This document shows positions 58,619-64,000 of a stretch of DNA of 64,000 nt, piece after piece. The notes beneath the pieces are model-generated. The model was given only the letters and a program-made list of their open reading frames with translations. It was not told the origin of the DNA and did not search any database. Numbering within the stretch: position 1 is the stretch's first letter; every line of letters starts with the position of its first letter. Position numbers and translations under genes: made by a program. Where the stretch lies: the NCBI GenBank assembly GCA_910575265.1, contig CAJTEA010000003.1, forward strand, positions 1 through 64,000. Direction: 5' to 3'. The DNA is from Oscillospiraceae bacterium. GTDB lineage: Bacteria; Bacillota; Clostridia; Oscillospirales; Oscillospiraceae.

Positions 58619-60016
58619 TCAGCAGTAGCCCACAGCTACCGCGATGGTGATGAACACAAACTCCAGGGCCAGGAAAATCAGGAACAGCTTGGTGGCAAAT
58701 TTGTACCACTTGTTCAGGGGTACGCCCATCAAACCGCAGCACAGGGCGCAGCCGGTGGGCCAGAAGAAGTCGGCAAAGCCGTTGCCGAACTGATAGGCCA
58801 TCACGGCAATCTGCTTGCTCAGTCCCACCAGCTCGGCGGTGGGGGCCATAATGGGCATCGTGATGGTAGCCTGGCTGGTAGAGCCGTTGATGAAGAACTT
58901 AATCAGGTTCTGGACGACAAGCATGCCGTAGGCGGCCACATACTTGCTGGCGCCCTCCAGCAGGCTGACCAGGCCAAAGACGATGGTATCGGTGATGCAG
59001 CCCTGCTTCATCAGAATGGTGATGCCGCGGGTGAAGCCCACCACCAGCATGGAGGATACCATGGACTTGGTGGACTCAATAAAGGTCTTGCAGATTTCGG
59101 TGGCGGAGTAGCCGCTGAGGATACCGGCGGCCACCATGGCCATCAGGAACAGAGAGGAGATCTCATCCACATACCAGCCCAGGTTCAGCACCGCGTACAG
59201 CAGGAAGGCAATCACGCCGAAGAACAGCAGCAGACACAGCTTCTGCCGGCCGGTCATCTTGACCTCGTTCAGGTCCTCCAGGCTTTTGCGCTCCACCTGG
59301 TCGATGTCCACGCCGTAGAGCACCGACTTGGTAGGGTCGGCCTTCACCTTCCGGGCATAGAGCATCAGGTAGACGATAGCGACCAGCTCGAATACGGCAA
59401 AGATCACCCAGCGCATCCACATGCCGGAGTAGAGCTCTACGCCGGCCACGTCCTGAGCCACCGCCACATTATAGGGGTTGGTGGTGCCGGCGGCGTAGCC
59501 CACCGACACCCCCAGGAAGATGGTGGCGCCGCCGACCAGCGAGTCGTAGCCTAGGGCCAGGAAAATTCCCACAAAGACCGGGAACAGGCCGTATACCTCC
59601 TCATAGATGCCCATGGTGGAGGCCAGAAGGCCCAAAATCAGCATGGTAATCGGGATGAGCAGCTGCACCCGGTTGCCCACCTTCTTTACCATGGTGCCCA
59701 GGGCCGCGTCCATCGTGCCGTTTTTAGTCAGCACGTAGACAAAGCCGTAGGCGAAGATAATCAGGAACATAATGTCGGCGGCCTCTACATAGCCCTGCTC
59801 CAGAGCCAGGAACAGGTCGAAGAAGCCGGGGGCCTCCACGTCCACCGTCTCGTAGGAGCCGGGGACGACCACCATGCGCCCGGAGACCGGGTCCTCCACC
59901 CGCTGATACTCGCCGGCGGGGATGATGTGGGTCAAAACCAGCATCAGCGCCATAATAGAAATCAGAATTACGTAGTTATGGGGCATTTTGAATTGGAATT
60001 TCTTTTTTGTTTCCAT
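58619..60016 (-). CDS. YfcC-family membrane transporter, copy 2
   Basis: This 465-aa paralogue of the transporter at 55,982 has the same plan: MPHNYVILISIMALMLVLTH, IIPAGEYQRVEDPVSGRMVV, GIYEEVYGLFPVFVGIFLAL and GSTSQATITMPIMAPTAELV. Two copies around one amidohydrolase suggest substrate uptake plus product exchange. First gene of the operon; AAAGGAGCGG precedes the ATG. The MerR-type promoter lies 60 bp upstream. Confidence 0.9.
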   Translation of the reverse strand: METKKKFQFKMPHNYVILISIMALMLVLTHIIPAGEYQRVEDPVSGRMVVVPGSYETVDVEAPGFFDLFLALEQGYVEAADIMFLIIFAYGFVYVLTKNGTMDAALGTMVKKVGNRVQLLIPITMLILGLLASTMGIYEEVYGLFPVFVGIFLALGYDSLVGGATIFLGVSVGYAAGTTNPYNVAVAQDVAGVELYSGMWMRWVIFAVFELVAIVYLMLYARKVKADPTKSVLYGVDIDQVERKSLEDLNEVKMTGRQKLCLLLFFGVIAFLLYAVLNLGWYVDEISSLFLMAMVAAGILSGYSATEICKTFIESTKSMVSSMLVVGFTRGITILMKQGCITDTIVFGLVSLLEGASKYVAAYGMLVVQNLIKFFINGSTSQATITMPIMAPTAELVGLSKQIAVMAYQFGNGFADFFWPTGCALCCGLMGVPLNKWYKFATKLFLIFLALEFVFITIAVAVGYC

Positions 60017-60076
60017 AGCCGCTCCTTTCCTTCTCTCACCGTTTCATGTTGGACGTTACAGCGCGCTTCTTAACAA

Positions 60077-60125
60077 ATTGTACACATTCAAGTAACTTGA
60101 ATGTCAAGGGGAAATTTGTTATAAT
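60077..60125. promoter_or_regulatory. Divergent MerR-type promoter/operator
   Basis: Leftward: TTGACA (60107-60102), a 19-bp spacer, TACAAT (60082-60077), the stretched spacing typical of MerR-activated promoters. A perfect dyad ACATTCAAGT-A-ACTTGAATGT (60084-60104) fills that spacer. Rightward: TTGAAT (60097-60102), 17 bp, TATAAT (60120-60125), the merR gene's own promoter, whose -35 overlaps the same dyad. So the regulator can activate the transporter operon and repress itself. Confidence 0.88.
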
Positions 60126-60150
60126 CAATAAAAATTTTGGAGGAATCGCT

Positions 60151-60894
60151 ATGACGAGAAACGTTTTTTCAATTGGAGATATTTCACGGCTGCTCAACGT
60201 TCCCACCGCGACCCTCCGCTTCTGGGAGGAGAAGGGGCTTTTCTCGGTGGGAAAAGGGAAAAACCGCTACCGGCGCTACACGGTGCACAATCTGGCGGAG
60301 ATCGCCGATGTCATGTTCTTCCGGAACCTGGGCATCCCGGTGTCCCGGGTGGGGGCGATGGGCTCCTATACGCTGGAGGAGTACGCCTGCCAGCTCCAGA
60401 GCACCCAGCTGCAACTGGAGGAAAAAATCCAGGCCTACAGCCAGATGTATCAACGCGCTCAAAACCAGCTCCGGCAGCTGGAGGAGGTGCGGCGGCTGAA
60501 GGAGCGGGGCTATGGGATAGAGAATGTCCCGTTTCAGATGGTATTTCCTTTTGAGTATCAGGAGAAGGATAAGCTACGCCTGTACGCCCAGGACCCCACC
60601 CGTTATGTGCGTTACTTCGATACCCGGAATATCAGCCGCAAGGCGCGGGGCATTATCCTGCCGCCTGAACCGGACAGCGGATGCCCCCTGTGGCGGAAAG
60701 ACCCGGCGTCCCGCTTTCTCACCTTTCTCATTCGAGAAAAAGTGGATCGCGGCTATGAGAGCGACGTGCTGCGGACCCTGGAGCAGATTCAAAATTACTA
60801 CGGCACCAGATATCTGCTGGCCCAGTATTTGTGCTCCGCGGCGGAGGATGGTGAGCGCGTCGACTACCTCAAGGCCTATCTGGAGATCATATGA
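60151..60894 (+). CDS. MerR-family transcriptional regulator
   Basis: This 247-aa protein has a MerR HTH (FSIGDISRLLNVPTATLRFW, EEKGLFSVGKGKNRYRRYTV), a dimerising coiled coil (LQLEEKIQAYSQMYQRAQNQ) and a ~140-residue effector domain (QMVFPFEYQEKDKLRLYAQD, ALLAQYLCSAAEDGERVDYL-like end). The long effector domain suggests a small-molecule ligand, not a metal. TTGGAGGAATCGCT precedes the ATG. Divergent from the YfcC-amidohydrolase operon with a shared operator. Confidence 0.93.
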   Translation: MTRNVFSIGDISRLLNVPTATLRFWEEKGLFSVGKGKNRYRRYTVHNLAEIADVMFFRNLGIPVSRVGAMGSYTLEEYACQLQSTQLQLEEKIQAYSQMYQRAQNQLRQLEEVRRLKERGYGIENVPFQMVFPFEYQEKDKLRLYAQDPTRYVRYFDTRNISRKARGIILPPEPDSGCPLWRKDPASRFLTFLIREKVDRGYESDVLRTLEQIQNYYGTRYLLAQYLCSAAEDGERVDYLKAYLEII

Positions 60895-60898
60895 AAAA

Positions 60899-60928
60899 GG
60901 TTCCCTGTTTCCAAGGAAACAGGGAACC
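60899..60928. terminator. Bidirectional terminator
   Basis: GGTTCCCTGTTTCC-AA-GGAAACAGGGAACC, 14-bp perfect stem; reverse strand continues TTTTTC, serving the leftward surface-protein gene, and the merR gene ends just before it. Confidence 0.88.
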
Positions 60929-60951
60929 TCTATTAAAAGCGTTAAAACTGT

Positions 60952-63054
60952 TTATCTGGCGTGCTGAACCAGGGCACGGAAGAAGTTGGCGGCGACAGCG
61001 GGGTCGCACACTGCGTCCGCGCCGCCTAAGGCGTCGGCCTCGGGGTGGAACTGAACGCCCAGGGCGAAGGTGTTGGCCTGATATTCCACGGCCTCAATCA
61101 CCTGGTCGGGGCCGTAGGAAACTACCGTCAGGCCCTCGCCCACCCGCTCAGGATTGACGACCTGATGGTGCCAGGAGGCCACGTCCTTCAGGGAGGCGCC
61201 GCCCACGATGTCCTCCAGCCACTTGGAGCCATTCTCCACGCCGACGTTATGGCGGGCCCACTCGGGCCGGTTGCGATGGACCTTGTACTCCTCGTCGCTC
61301 TTTTCCAGGTAAGTGGGCAGGTCCTGGATCAGACCGCCGCCGCGGGCCACGTTGAACATCTGCATGCCGCGGCAGATGGCCAGCATAGGTTTGTCGCCCT
61401 CAACCGCCGCCTGGATCAGGTTGTAGTCGGAGGTGTCCCGCAGGTCGCGGTACTCGTTGTTGTCCTCCAGCAGGGGGCTGTGCTCCTCGCCGTAGAGGTC
61501 GGGGTTGATGTCCTCGCCGCCAGTGACAATGACGCCGTCCAGCCGCTTCAGGGCGTTGACCGCGTCCTCCTTGCTGGTAAGCTGGGGGATGTGGGTGACT
61601 ACGCCGCCCACGTTACGGACGATGTCCTGCATATCCACATAGTCGGCAGGATCGCCGCCCCAGGAGATGCCGATGACCGGCTTATCCGCGGCATAGCCCA
61701 CCAGCGTCTCGAAGAAGGTCAGGCAGATATCCAGATCGCACAGGGCGGCCTCGGGCTTGTTCTGATAGATCGCCAGGGCGCAGTCGTTTTCAGGGTGGAA
61801 CTGCACGCCCAGGCAGAAGGTCTGGCCCTGCTTCTCCACGCCTTCCACGATGTCCAGGCCGTCTACGGTGGACTTGGCCACCATAGTCAGGTCGGTGCCC
61901 TTCAGGCTGTCGGGCTCAAGGCCCTGGTGGTGCCAGGAGGAGACGTTGTCCAGCTTGTCGCCGCCCACTACGTCGTACAGCCAGCGGGATTCCGTGGTGA
62001 GCACGTCTACCGAGTGGCGGGCGTAGGTGCGGTTGGGAGCGTCGGGAGGCATGCGGTGGGTATCGCCGTCGTCCTTGCCCTTTGCCTTGTAGAAGTCAGG
62101 GATATCCTGGATGAAGCCGCTGCCGGAAACAACGCTCATCATCTGCATGCCGCGGCAGGCGGCGAAGGTAGGCACATCGTTGACGAAGCAGTAGGCCATG
62201 AGGGTGTAGTCGGAGATATCGCGGGTGGCGTTGATCTCCTCACCGTGGTTGGCCTCCTTCTGGGGCTGAGCGTAGAGGGAGGGGCTGATGTCCTCTCCGC
62301 CGGTGAAGAACACGCCGTCGATGGCCCGCATCACGTTGGAGGCGTTGCTCTTGGACAGATCCTTGGCCTTGATCTGGTCGGCGTAGCTCTGCTTGAGCAT
62401 TCCGGAGGCCTCCAGGTACTCCGCCTGGACCGCGCCGTTGGCGTCGTAGCCCACCACGTTGCTGGTCACCTGGTCCAGCTCCACGGGGATGCCACCGGCG
62501 GCCCGGATAACGGCCTTGAAGGAGTCATAATTCTGCGCGTCGCTCTTCCAGGTGATGCCGATGTAGGGCTTGCCCGCCATGGCGTTGGCCTTGTCCAGCA
62601 TGGTCTGGAACTCCGCCTTGCTGATGGAATTGCCGGAGGCGTCCTTCTCCATCAGTCCGGCGTTGAAGGCCATACCGGCGTAGTCCCGCGGCCAGCTCTC
62701 CAGCAGCGCGCCGGGGACCTTGGCGTACCGCAGCAGGACGGAGGCGGCTTCCAGCTGGGTCGCGGGGGTGTCGGGGCTGAAGGAATTGCCGCCGGTGCCG
62801 CTGACCAGGCCCTTTTCATAGGCCAGGTTGATGTGTCCCTCGTAGGCGCTGCCCTCGGCAACGTCCTGGAAGGCGCTGGTCTTTGCCGCGTAGCTGGCAA
62901 CCTGGCCGCTCAGGCCGGCGCCCTCCACCAGCAGGGCGGCCATCTCAGCGCGGGTCAGGGCGCTGTCCGCCGCAAAACCGGTGATGCTCAGGCTGGATAC
63001 CAGAGCGGCGGCCGTGAGTAGGGAGAGGACTTTGCGAAACAGTCTTTTTTTCAT
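60952..63054 (-). CDS. SLH-anchored surface protein with two tandem peptidase-C26 domains
   Basis: This 700-aa protein has a signal (MKKRLFRKVLSLLTAAALVS up to GFA) and SLH repeats in residues 28-155 (ALTRAEMAALLVEGAGLSGQ, YEGHINLAYEKGLVSGTGGN, FSPDTPATQLEAASVLLRYA). Two class-I glutamine-amidotransferase-like domains of the gamma-glutamyl hydrolase/PuuD type follow. Each has a nucleophile elbow (FAACRGMQMM; LAICRGMQMF), the GGEDISPSLY / GGEDINPDLY motif and the catalytic His-Glu (GVQFHPENDC; GVQFHPEADA). PuuD-type enzymes are normally cytoplasmic and single-domain. Here both active sites appear intact and face outside, so the likely role is cleaving gamma-glutamyl bonds in the medium or wall. 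It ends just left of the merR-regulated transporter operon. Confidence 0.88.
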   Translation of the reverse strand: MKKRLFRKVLSLLTAAALVSSLSITGFAADSALTRAEMAALLVEGAGLSGQVASYAAKTSAFQDVAEGSAYEGHINLAYEKGLVSGTGGNSFSPDTPATQLEAASVLLRYAKVPGALLESWPRDYAGMAFNAGLMEKDASGNSISKAEFQTMLDKANAMAGKPYIGITWKSDAQNYDSFKAVIRAAGGIPVELDQVTSNVVGYDANGAVQAEYLEASGMLKQSYADQIKAKDLSKSNASNVMRAIDGVFFTGGEDISPSLYAQPQKEANHGEEINATRDISDYTLMAYCFVNDVPTFAACRGMQMMSVVSGSGFIQDIPDFYKAKGKDDGDTHRMPPDAPNRTYARHSVDVLTTESRWLYDVVGGDKLDNVSSWHHQGLEPDSLKGTDLTMVAKSTVDGLDIVEGVEKQGQTFCLGVQFHPENDCALAIYQNKPEAALCDLDICLTFFETLVGYAADKPVIGISWGGDPADYVDMQDIVRNVGGVVTHIPQLTSKEDAVNALKRLDGVIVTGGEDINPDLYGEEHSPLLEDNNEYRDLRDTSDYNLIQAAVEGDKPMLAICRGMQMFNVARGGGLIQDLPTYLEKSDEEYKVHRNRPEWARHNVGVENGSKWLEDIVGGASLKDVASWHHQVVNPERVGEGLTVVSYGPDQVIEAVEYQANTFALGVQFHPEADALGGADAVCDPAVAANFFRALVQHAR

Positions 63055-63249
63055 AAAATAGGCTCCTTTCTGCACGCCTAACGTTTGCCAGGCCTACCCT
63101 CCACAGGCTCAGCCTGGAATCTTGTCCATTATACCATCTGCCACCGGGAAAAGCAATCGGGCTTTACAAATTTCTTTCCTTATTTTGATTTTTTTGTGGT
63201 AATCTCACAATCTTCATCCGCGCGATTCTATGGTTTCAAGCCTATCCTG

Positions 63250-63472
63250 CGCCGGCCGTACCGGGGCCAAACGAAGGGGGAGAAGGACATGGTTGTCAAT
63301 CCTCGGCACTACCGGCAATTTACATTGAAACAGACGATGGATGCGGAAAATGTTCCGCTGGAACAGGGGAAAGTGATTGCTTTCCCGTTGATGCCATCCG
63401 AATTTGTCCAGATATGACGAGGGGCGTATGACTGAATTTACCATGGACATCCAGGGCGAGTCCTGCCGCTAA
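63250..63472 (+). pseudogene. Unidentified coding remnant
   Basis: The forward frame GEKDMVVNPRHYRQFTLKQT, then VPLEQGKVIAFPLMPSEFVQ and a stop, continues in the next frame as YDEGRMTEFTMDIQGESC and stop. It reads like an internal piece of a longer enzyme with a one-base break at about 63,412. No ribosome site suits the start and no family is recognised. The rest of 63,055-63,606 shows nothing convincing. Confidence 0.4.
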
Positions 63473-63606
63473 AAGCGGAGATAATCAGAGTCAGTACGCT
63501 GGTGTAAACTGAACTTGAAATGATTTTAATATTTTTGATATTACACTGATATATAGGAAGGCCCGATTAAGATAAAATAACTAAAGACAGAAGGGGGGAC
63601 ACAGAA

Positions 63607-64000
63607 ATGTTTCAGCCAGACAGTCTTTTGATTCGCTTTTTAACAAAAACATGTGACCTGCTGTTTTTGAATATCATGTTTGTTCTCTCCTGCGTAACCA
63701 TTGCCTTTTCCGGGGCGGCGGTCACGTCCCTGTACACCGTCACGCTGAAAATGATTCGGGGGCAGGACTACGCTCCAGTCAAGGCTTTTCTGCGGGCGCT
63801 GAGGGAAAACTTCCTGCCATCCTTTTCGGCCACCATCCTGCTGTTTCTGGATATGACCCTGCTGGCGATTCTTCGCGCCGCGCTCTACGCCGAGACGCTG
63901 CTCATGCCGCCAACGCTGTTTGTTCTGTTGGCAATTATCACCATTCTTTTGACAGCCCTGCTGTCCTGGCTGTTCCCTCTGCTGGCCCGCTTTGAGAATA
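63607..64000 (+). CDS. DUF624 (YesL-like) membrane protein, 5' part
   Basis: Starting at ATG 63607 after GAAGGGGGGACAC: MFQPDSLLIRFLTKTCDLLF, LNIMFVLSCVTIAFSGAAVT, SLYTVTLKMIRGQDYAPVKA, FLRALRENFLPSFSATILLF. This is the DUF624 family (four to six helices), common at the start or end of LplA/LplB/YtcP sugar-transport operons. 131 codons are visible; the window cuts the 3' end. A sugar ABC operon may continue to the right (inference). Confidence 0.85.
   Translation, partial: MFQPDSLLIRFLTKTCDLLFLNIMFVLSCVTIAFSGAAVTSLYTVTLKMIRGQDYAPVKAFLRALRENFLPSFSATILLFLDMTLLAILRAALYAETLLMPPTLFVLLAIITILLTALLSWLFPLLARFEN

Noticed and set aside
61045-63021. A 658-codon forward frame opposite the double C26 protein
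   Set aside because: Antisense of a gene whose reverse-strand product has intact catalytic motifs and a signal peptide.
1-64000. CRISPR array or cas genes
   Set aside because: No regularly spaced direct repeats of 25-40 bp and no Cas protein motifs were seen; the only RNA-guided candidate is the TnpB-like gene.

Overview
The window looks like a GC-rich (about 60 %) low-GC-lineage Firmicute, most likely a gut Oscillospiraceae/Clostridia member (Flavonifractor / Intestinimonas / Oscillibacter-like). Supporting signs are SLH-domain surface proteins, zinc-ribbon Hanks-type kinases, carbohydrate ABC transporters with LplB/YtcP-type and GguA/GguB-type parts, strong AGGAGG ribosome sites and a csrA-flagellin pair. 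The assignment is inference from gene content, not from a search.

Left end (1-3,040). A flagellin gene (cut by the window edge) and a frameshifted csrA lie directly downstream of an intact tnpB-like gene. All three RuvC catalytic acids of that TnpB are replaced (D to K, E to R, D to E), while its length and zinc ribbon are intact. An omegaRNA-like 3' end follows, and its would-be guide lies just upstream of csrA. This is the layout expected of a TnpB-like nuclease-dead repressor (TldR): an RNA-guided transcription factor tied to flagellin control. It is the most interesting thing in the window. Two long palindromes sharing a 24-bp core and a serine recombinase gene follow.

3,040-12,350 is a decayed region. 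It holds broken pieces of a Ser/Thr signalling locus (kinase-TM-LRR, FHA protein, PP2C-TM-FHA), CAP-domain and SLH fragments, a second kinase 5' end and a polysaccharide flippase remnant. Between them are intact genes: DUF4234 membrane protein, XRE regulator, DUF2200, DUF1801, an ECF sigma factor and a probable membrane anti-sigma partner. 12,362-15,403 is a type II restriction-modification island (vsr, HTH-fused C5 methyltransferase, PD-(D/E)XK endonuclease). 15,470-18,880 is an intact relative of the decayed locus: a small kinase plus two 418-aa zinc-ribbon/TM/beta-helix proteins. 19,103-21,036 holds three membrane or lipoprotein genes.

Central sugar loci (21,056-36,875). A LacI regulator with operators faces an LplB-YtcP-LplA transporter and a GH32 fructosidase; the LplB-type gene is broken. 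Next, a ROK regulator faces a ChvE-GguA-GguB transporter, xylulokinase, a FucI-family isomerase and DUF4867. A matching pair of 16-bp operators lies in between, one of them exactly in the promoter spacer.

36,976-53,070 contains a phage-like single gene, a 1,390-aa S-layer protein, a SerA-like dehydrogenase with a LysR regulator, an AT-rich two-gene cassette, a YerB lipoprotein, a stalk-domain protein, mgtE with a leader-ORF/attenuator region, a PadR regulator with a secreted protein, a three-gene zinc-ribbon/coiled-coil/sigma-like cluster and tRNA-Thr/tRNA-Tyr. 53,315-64,000 contains a P-loop ATPase, pgi, tRNA-Val with an integrase remnant beside it, two YfcC-family transporters around an amidohydrolase under a MerR regulator with a 19-bp-spacer promoter, a surface-anchored protein with two tandem peptidase-C26 domains, and the start of a DUF624 gene.
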